Assembly (NCBI GenBank): GCA_019247135.1
Contig: JAFAPL010000964.1
Span: 1-16,393, forward strand
Reading direction: 5' to 3'
Source: Chloroflexota bacterium
Lineage (GTDB): Bacteria; Chloroflexota; UBA6077; CF-72
DNA length: 16,393 bases
A program made the position numbers and the translations under genes. Of the stretch, positions 1 to 6,702 are shown piece after piece. How positions within the stretch are numbered: position 1 is the first letter of the stretch; each line of letters starts with the position of its first letter. The notes under the pieces are model-generated. The model was not told where the DNA came from, did no database searches, and was given only the letters and a program-made list of their open reading frames with translations.

Positions 1-103
1 GCGGGCGCAGGAACCGCGCGAGCAGTCCGTAGCCGACGACGAGTACGCCACCGGTGAGCGCGGCAAGACCAGCCAACACAGCGTCGAGCAGGGCACTCAG
101 CAT
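1..103 (-). CDS. N-terminal fragment of a membrane protein, cut by the window edge
   Basis: A reading frame starts with ATG at 103 on the minus strand and runs off the window after 34 codons. The visible residues are strongly hydrophobic (Leu/Ala/Val/Gly-rich with only a few charges), consistent with an N-terminal membrane segment followed by a basic Arg-Phe-Leu-Arg stretch. The ATG shares an ATGA overlap with the stop codon of the preceding gene (TGA at 105-103), which implies translational coupling and a shared transcript. Too little is visible to name a family. Confidence 0.55.
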   Translation of the reverse strand, partial: MLSALLDAVLAGLAALTGGVLVVGYGLLARFLRP

Positions 104-831
104 CAGGCGGCGCCGATCTGCTGATCGAGCCACGCCGTCCAGGCGCCGGCGGACTCACGCGCGATGCGCTCGGCCCGTGCGCTCAGGTCCAGTTGATCCT
201 GCGGGTTGTTGGAATTGGCACGCCGACAGTACACCCGCAGCTGGAACGCAACCGTCCCGCGATGCCCCGCGATGGTCGCGATCTGCCCGCCGTCCTTCGG
301 CGCGGCCAGCCAGACTCCGTCGCGGTCATCCGGTCCAGACAGGCGAACCTGGAACAGGCCTTCATCCGGATCGCGGAAGTCCAGTCCGAGCGTGCTCGAG
401 ATCAACTGCTGCCATGCCTCGGCGCGGACGCTGCGGTTGAACACGATTGCATCCAATCGGACCTGCGCGGGCACCGGATCTGAAGGGTTCACGTCTGGCG
501 TGCCGACCTGAATACGCGCGGCGTCCCGCACGCCACCCATCGTGCGCTGGATGGAGCCGGGTGGCCCGAAGATAGGCAGGAGTGGGCGTGCGTCGTCGCG
601 TATGACGAGCATGGGTTGCAAAGCGGGCAGGGCGCGCACCAGATCGATCGCTGGCGGGACACCCGCGGATTCGACCAGCGGGGGTCGGGACTCGAGCCAG
701 TCCATCACCGGCAACGTCTGGTATTGCGTGGTGTAGACCTCGGTCGCGCGAACGGTCAGGGCGCCAAGGACGATGCCGGCGAACGCCAACAGGTGAAATC
801 CACGGAGGCGTGCGGTGCTCAGACCCGACAC
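103..831 (-). CDS. hypothetical membrane-anchored protein, 242 aa
   Basis: I do not recognise the family. Residues about 12-30 form a single hydrophobic segment near the N-terminus (LLAFAGIVLGALTV core), so the product is probably a membrane-anchored or exported protein with a soluble domain of about 210 residues. The soluble part is rich in Arg, Asp, Pro and Val. The first usable start is GTG at 831: upstream in the same frame there is no ATG/GTG/TTG before the stop of the previous gene. The start lies inside an imperfect 59-base tandem duplication, so the second copy upstream repeats the GTG and first codons out of frame. The gene lies 108 bases after the GT87-like gene on the same strand and its stop overlaps the next ATG, so it is likely part of the same transcript, possibly an accessory of the membrane glycosyltransferase. 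Codon use matches its neighbours. Confidence 0.6.
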   Translation of the reverse strand: MSGLSTARLRGFHLLAFAGIVLGALTVRATEVYTTQYQTLPVMDWLESRPPLVESAGVPPAIDLVRALPALQPMLVIRDDARPLLPIFGPPGSIQRTMGGVRDAARIQVGTPDVNPSDPVPAQVRLDAIVFNRSVRAEAWQQLISSTLGLDFRDPDEGLFQVRLSGPDDRDGVWLAAPKDGGQIATIAGHRGTVAFQLRVYCRRANSNNPQDQLDLSARAERIARESAGAWTAWLDQQIGAA

Positions 832-925
832 AGTGTCCGCCCGTCGAGGATGAGAAAACCGCGGAGGCGTGCGGTGCTCAGACCCGACACAGTGTCCCCC
901 GTCGAGGATGAGTGAGAAAACCCCG
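803..925. repeat. imperfect tandem duplication, unit about 59 bases
   Basis: The block starting CGGAGGCGTGCGGTGCTCAG at 803 is repeated from 862. The copies are nearly identical over about 36 bases, then differ by one missing base and a 4-base insertion (GATGAGAAAACC against GATGAGTGAGAAAACC). A decayed fragment of a further unit (gaaaaccccgcaagcg) follows. The unit is not a multiple of 3, so the two copies read in different frames. It covers the GTG start of the 242-aa gene and the spacer to the preceding gene. Confidence 0.85.
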
Positions 926-939
926 CAAGCGCATGGTCT

Positions 940-2286
940 TCAGGCGGATGCGCGTTCCAGTCGCATCAGCAACAGCCATCCAAGCAGCAACCCGAGCCCG
1001 GGAAACCCGAAGAACTCGTACGCGCCGATGGCGGAGCCGATCTGATCCACGAACAGCACGTTCTGTGTGTTCTGGGTGATGTGGAGCAACCAGCCGATCG
1101 GGATGATGCGCGCGGCGAGATTCATCGGCACGAACACGCCAATCAGGAACGCAGCCACGAGTCCGAGCGCTGATTCGGAGAGCGACCACCGCCGCGGCAG
1201 GCCTTTACTCCACAAGTACAGCCACACGGCCAGTACGGGCAGCGTCATGACCAGGTAATCCTGCGCGGTGTGAGGCGAGATGAGCAGCATCGTGATGATC
1301 GCGAGTGCGAACTCGATCGATCGCCGCTCGATGGATTGAATGTGCCGCGCGCGCCAGGCGGCCCAGAGCAGATAGGCAACCAGTGCGGCGCTGATCGCAT
1401 ACGCCAGGCCGCTGAGGGCCGGGTACCAGCTCCAGTCGAGCACGTACTCGCTGCTGTCGCCTTGCAGTCGGAATGCGTCGGCCAGCTTGAACACCAGGCC
1501 GCGCACGGAGTTGTTCTCGAAATGCATCGACCAGCGGGCCACGGTATCGCCGCCCATCGACAGCATCGCCAGCGGATAGCCGAAACCCATCAGCGAGCCG
1601 TACAGCAACTGGCCGACTGCCAGCAGCGCAAAGATGGTTGCGAATCCGATCAGCGCCGCACGCCAGCTTCGCACCAGCAGGTACACCAGCAACAACGCCG
1701 GTAACAATTTCGTGAGGGTCGCGAAGGCCAGAGGAAGACCGCTCCAGCGGCGCTGGGTCGACGTTCCCGTGAACAGAAAAAGAGACAGGCTGACGAAAAA
1801 CAGCTGCCATGCGTCCACCATGTGCTGCGCCACGACGTACAGCAGGGGCACGGCGCTGGCCCAGACCGCCAGCAGAAGCAGCAATTGTCCACGTGCGTGC
1901 ACCACGTAGCGCCGCGCCATGAGCGCAAAGGCCACGCTGACGGTTGGCAGGCTCAGCAATGTCGCGTACGTGGTAAGCGCCGCCGCGTTCGCGCCGAAGA
2001 CTCGAACGACCGGATCGAACACCAGGTAGACGACGACGCCGTACTGTCGCGCGTCGATTTGCTGGATCGGCTGGCCGAGCGTGATCAGCCGAAAGAGTGG
2101 ATTGAGCTCTTCGTCGAACCAGGCCGGGGTGCCGTAGCTGAGCGCGGTGACGACCAGGCGCCAGACGGCGAGCGCGCACAACAACGAGAGGACGCCGAGA
2201 AGCGTCGCCCGCTGCGCCCGCGTAGTGGCGTGCTCGCGCGCAGCACCCCGTGCCTCAGTGGAGGAGACGACCTGCTGCGCCGCCAT
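940..2286 (-). CDS. polytopic GT87-like (DUF2029) glycosyltransferase, 448 aa
   Basis: The protein is an integral membrane protein with roughly ten or more hydrophobic segments. After the first segment (about residues 29-48) comes an acidic loop, PAWFDEELNP (about 54-63), in the position where GT-C enzymes carry their catalytic Asp/Glu. A later TKLLPALLLVYLLVR stretch is typical of GT87/DUF2029 proteins, which transfer sugar (usually mannose or arabinose) from polyprenyl-phosphate donors on the outer face of the membrane. Length fits the family. The start is ATG at 2286 with no Shine-Dalgarno sequence; a CACAAT box on the minus strand ends 10 bases before it. Downstream lie two membrane-associated genes on the same strand, suggesting an envelope-glycan operon. 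The donor and acceptor cannot be read from the sequence; another GT-C family is the main alternative. Confidence 0.65.
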   Translation of the reverse strand: MAAQQVVSSTEARGAAREHATTRAQRATLLGVLSLLCALAVWRLVVTALSYGTPAWFDEELNPLFRLITLGQPIQQIDARQYGVVVYLVFDPVVRVFGANAAALTTYATLLSLPTVSVAFALMARRYVVHARGQLLLLLAVWASAVPLLYVVAQHMVDAWQLFFVSLSLFLFTGTSTQRRWSGLPLAFATLTKLLPALLLVYLLVRSWRAALIGFATIFALLAVGQLLYGSLMGFGYPLAMLSMGGDTVARWSMHFENNSVRGLVFKLADAFRLQGDSSEYVLDWSWYPALSGLAYAISAALVAYLLWAAWRARHIQSIERRSIEFALAIITMLLISPHTAQDYLVMTLPVLAVWLYLWSKGLPRRWSLSESALGLVAAFLIGVFVPMNLAARIIPIGWLLHITQNTQNVLFVDQIGSAIGAYEFFGFPGLGLLLGWLLLMRLERASA

Positions 2287-2383
2287 TGATCGCGCTATTG
2301 TGCAACGTGTGCCATGGCGGCGCGGTTACACGCGTTCATGGCGTGATCGAGCGGCAGCTCGAGAGAGTAGCCGCCAGGACTGT

Positions 2384-2860
2384 TCAGTCCGCCGAGCCGA
2401 CCGCTTGAATGATGACTTCTCGCGCGGGGCGCGGCCCATCCAGCTCGACGACGAAGATACGCTGCCACGTCCCCAGCAGCAGCTCGCCGTGTTCAACCGG
2501 CACGTTCTCGCTGGTGCCGAGCATCAGCTGCAAGCAATGCGCATGCCCATTCGGGCTCTCGTCGTCGTGCATGTGCACGGTGCGCACGCGAAAGTCGTTA
2601 TGCCGGTAGTGGGCGTGCGCCGGCGCACTGCGCTGGAGGAATTCGCGGAGGTCTTCGAGCAGCAGCGGCTCGTCCTCCTGGATGCACACGGCAGCGGTGG
2701 TGTGGCGAGAGAAGATCGTGACGACGCCCTGACGCAGACCGACGTCGCGTACCAGGTCGAGGACCTCGTCAGTTATGTCCAGGAACTGGATTGGCTCGCG
2801 GGTCTCGAGCATGAGCCGCCGGAGCTGCACAGCAACAGCCGGCGCGCTCGAAATCTGCAT
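2384..2860 (-). CDS. YjbQ/UPF0047 family protein (secondary thiamine-phosphate synthase type), 158 aa
   Basis: Family signatures are clear: SRHTTAAVCIQEDEP (residues 51-65), the NGHAHCLQLMLGTSE block (104-118) and GELLLGTWQRIFVVELDGPR (125-144), with the conserved His residues and the terminal DGPR. Proteins of this family are small and form trimers; some complement loss of thiamine-phosphate synthase, but the physiological role is unsettled. The start ATG at 2860 is chosen because a GGAAAGGA purine run lies about 12 bases upstream and the homologous core begins soon after; a longer frame back to 2926 is possible but adds unrelated sequence. A TATGGT box on the minus strand (2892-2887) could be the promoter. 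A dedicated thiE lies 3 kb away in the window. Confidence 0.85.
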   Translation of the reverse strand: MQISSAPAVAVQLRRLMLETREPIQFLDITDEVLDLVRDVGLRQGVVTIFSRHTTAAVCIQEDEPLLLEDLREFLQRSAPAHAHYRHNDFRVRTVHMHDDESPNGHAHCLQLMLGTSENVPVEHGELLLGTWQRIFVVELDGPRPAREVIIQAVGSAD

Positions 2861-2886
2861 CGGTAACTTCAGTCCTTTCCGAACAC

Positions 2887-2892
2887 ACCATA
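2887..2892 (-). promoter_or_regulatory. candidate -10 box (TATGGT) for the YjbQ-family gene
   Basis: On the minus strand TATGGT lies 26 bases before the ATG at 2860, leaving room for a leader of about 20 bases that contains GGAAAGGA as ribosome-binding site. No convincing -35 box is visible. The spacer 2861-3034 between this gene and the divergent HTH gene holds nothing else that I can support. Confidence 0.3.
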
Positions 2893-3019
2893 CTCCAGAC
2901 GGCCCAGCGGCTGCCAGAGTGGGCACAACAGTGGTTCGCGCATTCTATCCATTACTCTGGCCCACCCAACAAAGTTTCGCCAATGCGTCCCGTGCATGGG
3001 ATCGCGGCACGCCTGCCGG

Positions 3020-3025
3020 TATGCT
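3020..3025 (+). promoter_or_regulatory. candidate -10 box (TATGCT) of the HTH cassette, leaderless
   Basis: TATGCT ends 9 bases before the GTG at 3035. With the usual 6-8 base spacing to the transcription start, the mRNA would begin within a few bases of the start codon. No Shine-Dalgarno sequence is present before the GTG, in agreement with a leaderless transcript. A -35 element is not obvious. Confidence 0.4.
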
Positions 3026-3034
3026 GTTCAAACA

Positions 3035-3460
3035 GTGAGCGATCGAGATGAGGTCCAGGTGGCACGTTGGTCGGCCATCAAGGGTCGCGTCGGCATGACC
3101 TTGCGCGAGCTGCGCCAGGGCCAGCACGCCGACGCCAGCGCCCCGCGCAGCCAGGCGCGGCTAGCCGGTGAGCTCGAAGAGCTTGGCTATCACGTAACTC
3201 AGAGCATGGTCTCACGCTACGAGCAGGGCTTGTTGGACGCGCCGCTCACGCTCGAGCGTCTGGTCGGCTGGGCCCTGTGCTGTGAAGCCTTGGGTTCAGT
3301 TGTATTTAAAGAGTTGTTGGCGCTGGCCGGCTACTACCTGCCGTGGAGTAATGCCGACCTGCGTGCCTTCGACGATCTACTGCGCAGCTATCGCCGCTTG
3401 AGCCTGACCGACCAGGTCGTCCTGCGCGGGCGGTTGCTGTGGCACATCTTGGGCATTTAA
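3035..3460 (+). CDS. XRE/Cro-CI type helix-turn-helix regulator, 141 aa
   Basis: Residues about 21-75 form an XRE-type HTH: a start like MTLRELRQGQ, then SQARLAGELEELGYHVTQSM and VSRYEQGLLDAPLTLERLVGWA, with the SRYEQG recognition-helix signature. The rest (about 76-141) is helical and Leu-rich and may dimerise. The GTG at 3035 is preferred because a TATGCT box lies just before it; an internal ATG at 3095 would give a shorter protein starting at the HTH itself. The next gene starts 21 bases downstream with its own AGGA site. XRE regulators followed by ImmA/IrrE-type proteins are a known pairing (ImmR-ImmA of ICEBs1, DdrO-IrrE of Deinococcus), where the protease cleaves the repressor on stress. 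The regulator probably controls its own cassette. Confidence 0.8.
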   Translation: MSDRDEVQVARWSAIKGRVGMTLRELRQGQHADASAPRSQARLAGELEELGYHVTQSMVSRYEQGLLDAPLTLERLVGWALCCEALGSVVFKELLALAGYYLPWSNADLRAFDDLLRSYRRLSLTDQVVLRGRLLWHILGI

Positions 3461-3481
3461 TCGAGTCGAGCAGGAACCCTG

Positions 3482-4087
3482 ATGGCTAGCCTTGTCCCGC
3501 ACGCTGAGACGACCGCCACCAGCCTGGCGCGTGTGCTTCGGCTGCACGCGTTTGGTCGCGATGGTGCTTCGGCGGCGCGCCGCATCCTGGAAGAGCTGGG
3601 CGTTCGCTGTGACGAGAGCGCCGTTCTGCAGGATCTGAAGGGGTTTCTTCTGTCCAGTCCGCGCGGCACGGAGATCGTGGTGCGTCGCGACCTCACGGAC
3701 CAGGAGCGGCTCGAGGTGTACGCCCATCTGGTCGCGCACGCGCTGCTTGGTCCCGACGATCCGCAGCTGGCGCTCGCGGCGCGTTTCGAGTACGTACCGG
3801 GTCGGGCGCCTGAGGAGCGGTCGGCGAACGAGCTTCGCGAAGAGCTCCTGGCCGACGCGGTGGCGCGAGCCATTCTGGCTGGCCGGCTGGAGGCGGCGCC
3901 CAAGCTGATTTATTGTCGCGATCTGGGACAGGGACGCGGGCCGTTCTCACGCGCCGTGTTGCGGGGCCTGCATCTCGGGAGCCTGGCGCTGTACCGCCGC
4001 TCGCGCAGTTATCAACGTTTGCGGTCGCTGCCCGTGGTGACAGCGCTCACCGAACGCGTACACGCATTTCTGGGCAGCGCAGCCTGA
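3482..4087 (+). CDS. ImmA/IrrE-like (COG2856) protein with degenerate HExxH, 201 aa
   Basis: The middle of the protein has the layout of ImmA/IrrE metallopeptidases: a strand EIVVRRDLTD (about 64-73), a helix with the zinc motif YAHLVAHALLG (80-90), then EERSANELREELLADAVARAIL (111-132), which matches the helix that supplies the third ligand (ExxAN-FA-LL pattern). The motif reads H82-L-V-A-H86, so both histidines and the downstream acidic helix remain but the catalytic Glu is replaced by Leu. Cleavage by the usual mechanism is therefore doubtful; a binding or sensing role is more likely. The start ATG has AGGA six bases upstream. The gene follows the HTH regulator by 21 bases and ends 4 bases before the HELAH protein. 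The C-terminal 60 residues are basic and unassigned. The family call rests on motif layout only. Confidence 0.55.
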   Translation: MASLVPHAETTATSLARVLRLHAFGRDGASAARRILEELGVRCDESAVLQDLKGFLLSSPRGTEIVVRRDLTDQERLEVYAHLVAHALLGPDDPQLALAARFEYVPGRAPEERSANELREELLADAVARAILAGRLEAAPKLIYCRDLGQGRGPFSRAVLRGLHLGSLALYRRSRSYQRLRSLPVVTALTERVHAFLGSAA

Positions 4088-4091
4088 CCGC

Positions 4092-4655
4092 GTGAAGCGA
4101 ACCGTCCCGGCGAGCGCCGAGATGCGCGAATATTTCGGGTTTTCGGACATGGCGCACCCGGACGACGCACAAGCATGGTTCCAAGATCTGTGGAGCCGCT
4201 ATGGGTTCGACCCATTAGCAGTTCAGTACTTCCGAGGCCTGCGCCTGGAGATCGGATCGCTCGACGAGCCGCTCGGCGGCGGCTACTGGTTCGGCGATCG
4301 CAACCTGGTGATGCTGCGCGGCGCGCAGGACGAGGCCGCCGTCCACGAGCTGGCGCATTCATGGTGGGAGCACCGTCGCGGTGGCGAGCGCGACGCGCTG
4401 ATGCACGTCTTGCGCGACCTCGGCGCCAACCCACCCAGGCACTACCCACGCATCGGCGAGCTCGCCCGCGTCTACTGCGAGGGCATCAAGAGCCAGCCCG
4501 ATCCGAACTCACCCACGGGCTACTGGCGCGGCATGCTGGCCGAAGACAACGACCACGAAACCTTCGCCGGCTTCTGCAGCGGCGTCATGGCCGATGCGAG
4601 TCTGATGCCGCCAGAGCTGCGCGCGTACTACCGCGGGTTTCTCAAGGGAGCGTAG
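4092..4655 (+). CDS. putative zinc metallopeptidase (zincin) with HELAH motif, 187 aa
   Basis: The protein carries VHELAHSWWEHRR (84-96) with intact H85-E86-x-x-H89, followed about 66 residues later by DHETFAGFCSGVMAD (154-168), where E156 in the HETFA helix is a good candidate third zinc ligand. The layout (HExxH, then E-x-FA and a closing PELRAYYRGF stretch) resembles small gluzincins of the anthrax-lethal-factor-like type, but I cannot assign a named family. There is no signal peptide or membrane segment, so it should act in the cytoplasm. The GTG at 4092 lies 4 bases after the preceding stop, implying translational coupling; an internal ATG at 4122 is an alternative start. Its last 14 bases overlap the 3' end of the convergent GH76-like gene. 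Its substrate is unknown; the neighbouring regulator is an obvious candidate. Confidence 0.6.
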   Translation: MKRTVPASAEMREYFGFSDMAHPDDAQAWFQDLWSRYGFDPLAVQYFRGLRLEIGSLDEPLGGGYWFGDRNLVMLRGAQDEAAVHELAHSWWEHRRGGERDALMHVLRDLGANPPRHYPRIGELARVYCEGIKSQPDPNSPTGYWRGMLAEDNDHETFAGFCSGVMADASLMPPELRAYYRGFLKGA

Positions 4656-5953
4656 CCGCGGGCTGCGCCAGCCGTATGGCGATAGCCGTTTCGAGATGCT
4701 GCGCCCACGCGTCGGCCGCGGTATCGATGGTCGGGTCCACCACGACACGCGCGGAGGGGTCGGCGCACCCGGGGGCGGTGCGATCGACACACACGTACGT
4801 TCGCAACGCATAGCTGCCGTCGGCCTGGCGCGTGTGGGTGCCCAGGCCGTTTGCGTCTCGACGCGCCTCGTCCAGCCAGCGGCTATCCGCATCGACGTCG
4901 TACAACGCCAGCTCGCCCAACGCAGTCCAGGCAGAGTAGCTCGAATAGACCTGGTCGCATGCCCGATTCGAGGTCGTAGCCATTCAGCGTGTCTGACCAG
5001 AATGCGCCAGGAATGGCCGCCGCGACATCGCGTGCGCGGGCAAGACGACCTGCATCCAGCTCGAACCGATACGCGGCTAGCTCCGCCTCCATCGCGATGC
5101 CCTGGTCGTAACTGAAGTATCGATTTGCGACCACCGCTCCCGAGCGATGCGGGATGTCCTGGAACGCGACGCTCCAGCGGTACAGGTGCTTCGCCGAGTC
5201 ATACAGCACCGTGTCGAGCCATACCAGCGTGCGTTGCGACCAGTCGCGGTAACTCGCCTCACCCGTCGCCGCGTACAGGCGCGCGAAAAACAGTGCCGCT
5301 AGAGCATTGGTCTGGGCCGGCTTGCCTTCCGCGGAGTTGCCAAGCCCCGTGTTCCACCAGAACCCGCCACCGAACGTCTCGTCCCACAAGTTGCTCTGCA
5401 ACAGAAAGTCGGCCTCGCGACGTGCGGCGTGGGTGTACTGCTGCGCCGCGCGCGGGTCAGTTGTCGAGATTGCCGCGTCCAGCAACGCGAGCCCGCTCAG
5501 CGCATTATCGTCGCCGTAACGCGGACTGTCTTCGACGCTGGTGCCAACCGGGTTCGATCTCGCAAAGTAGCCCGCGCCCGAGTAATCCCACAGACGGTCG
5601 AGAAAGACGAAGCCTTTGTCGAGATAGCAGCGCGCGTCGACAGGATCCCAGCCTGACGGCTGGGGTGAAACACCGAGCAACAGCGCGTCCGACCAGAGCT
5701 GTGAGGCGACGTACCACTGATCGGTGATGCTGGGCTCGCTGGTGCTCCGCCGGTAGGCAGCGAAGCGCGCCTCGGCACAACTGAACGCATCGCCAAGAAC
5801 GCCCAGGCGTGCGCGCGTAGCCGCTTGAGTTGCTGTCGCCGCACCAACGCGCAGTTGCACCTCATCTGTCCCCGTCCCCGTCTGTGCAACCGCGTGCGCC
5901 GGCCACAGGATTACCAGGCTGATGGCCGTCGCGCTGAGGGCGAAACGACGCAC
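4642..5953 (-). pseudogene. secreted GH76-like glycoside hydrolase, interrupted by a 1-base frameshift
   Basis: The GTG at 5953 opens a signal peptide (MRRFALSATAISLVILWPA then AHAVAQ) and an (alpha/alpha)6-barrel-like protein. GH76 marks are present: RYGDDNALSGLALLDA with adjacent Asp148-Asp149 (the catalytic dyad position), GGGFWWN (195-201), then TNALAALFFARLYAATGE (215-232) and YFSYDQGIAMEAE (279-291). GH76 enzymes are endo-alpha-1,6-mannanases and relatives. The frame is lost just after GYDLESG (about 4962): the homologous continuation (CDQVYSSYSAWTALGELALY and onward to the stop at 4642) lies in another frame. Deleting one base near 4960 rejoins them to about 436 residues, a normal length. 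Whether this is a true mutation or a sequencing error cannot be told here. A TACACT box sits 7 bases before the GTG, and thiE diverges 47 bases away. Confidence 0.7.
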
Positions 5954-5960
5954 GTTATCG

Positions 5961-5966
5961 AGTGTA
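5961..5966 (-). promoter_or_regulatory. candidate -10 box (TACACT) for the GH76-like gene, leaderless
   Basis: On the minus strand TACACT ends 7 bases before the GTG at 5953, so transcription would start at or next to the start codon. No Shine-Dalgarno sequence is present. It lies in the 47-base spacer shared with divergent thiE. Confidence 0.4.
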
Positions 5967-5982
5967 GTTCGCGTGCCGGGAG

Positions 5983-5988
5983 TACTCT
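5983..5988 (+). promoter_or_regulatory. candidate -10 box (TACTCT) for thiE
   Basis: TACTCT ends 12 bases before the ATG at 6001 and overlaps a perfect 8-base palindrome, GAGTACTC (5980-5987), which could be an operator. A GAGGGA run abuts the ATG directly and is too close to act as a normal ribosome-binding site, so a very short leader is likely. Confidence 0.3.
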
Positions 5989-6000
5989 ACGTGCGAGGGA

Positions 6001-6645
6001 ATGCCCGACTGGGATGCCGATCGTTTGCGTGCCGCGCTGCGCCTGTACCTCCTGGCCGACGCGGGCCTCGTTGCGCCCCCGCAGCTTCCGGACGTCGTCG
6101 CGGCGGCGCTGCGCGGCGGGGTAACGGCGGTTCAACTTCGCGCGAAAACGGCGACCACGCTCGAGCTGCTGGAGTTGGCGCGCGCCATTGGCGCACTCTG
6201 TCGCACGGCGAGCGTCCCGTTTCTGGTGAACGACCGGGTGGACGTCGCCCTGGCCGCCGAAGCTGACGGGGCGCACGTCGGGCACATTGGCGAGGAGGAT
6301 CTCTCGCCGCGCGACGCGCGGCGTTTGCTTGGGCCAGCCGCGATCGTGGGTGTGTCGGTAGGCGCGGCCGGCGAAGCGCGCCAGGCCGCAGCCCAGGGTG
6401 CGAGTTACGTTTCGGCTGGGCCGATGTTTCCGACATCGACCAAGGCGAATGCCGGCCCCGCCGCCGGCGAAGCGCTGCTCAAGAGCGTTCGCGCGGCGAC
6501 CAGCTTGCCGCTTGTAGTGATTGGCGGCATCACCGCCGAGCGCGCGCCCGCGCTGTTCGCGGGGGGCGCCGACGGCGTGTGCGTCGGGGCCGCTATTGTG
6601 CGGTCGAACGACCCGGAGGCCGCCGCTCGCGCGTTCAAGAGTTAG
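6001..6645 (+). CDS. thiE: thiamine-phosphate synthase ThiE, 214 aa
   Basis: ThiE joins hydroxymethylpyrimidine diphosphate and thiazole phosphate carboxylate to give thiamine monophosphate in the cytoplasm. The whole TIM-barrel signature set is visible: LYLLADAG at the first strand (16-23), VTAVQLRAK (40-48), FLVNDRVDVALAAEADGAHVG (75-95), IVGVSVGA (116-123), ASYVSAGPMFPTSTK (134-148), LVVIGGIT (173-180) and GADGVCVGAAIVRS near the C-terminus. Length is normal. The ATG at 6001 sits close before the first strand, leaving no room for a later start. No other thi biosynthesis gene is adjacent and no TPP riboswitch fits in the 47-base upstream spacer, so control is not by the usual riboswitch. 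The stop is about 50 bases ahead of the rpsO promoter. Confidence 0.95.
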   Translation: MPDWDADRLRAALRLYLLADAGLVAPPQLPDVVAAALRGGVTAVQLRAKTATTLELLELARAIGALCRTASVPFLVNDRVDVALAAEADGAHVGHIGEEDLSPRDARRLLGPAAIVGVSVGAAGEARQAAAQGASYVSAGPMFPTSTKANAGPAAGEALLKSVRAATSLPLVVIGGITAERAPALFAGGADGVCVGAAIVRSNDPEAAARAFKS

Positions 6646-6687
6646 CAGCGACGGCCCGCGCGTACTGGTACGGCAAGCAAGTCGCGT

Positions 6688-6696
6688 TGCTATACT
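6688..6696 (+). promoter_or_regulatory. extended -10 promoter (TGC-TATACT) of the rpsO-pnp-dap cluster
   Basis: TATACT at 6691-6696 is close to consensus and is preceded by TGC, an extended -10 arrangement that needs little help from a -35 box. Transcription would begin near 6703, giving a leader of about 99 bases before the rpsO ATG at 6802. Confidence 0.55.
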
Positions 6697-6702
6697 GCGT
6701 GC

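Noticed and set aside
1205..2179. Alternative frame inside the GT87-like gene on the same strand
   Set aside because: Its translation is Arg/Ala-rich without hydrophobic segments, while the chosen frame gives a clear polytopic membrane protein.
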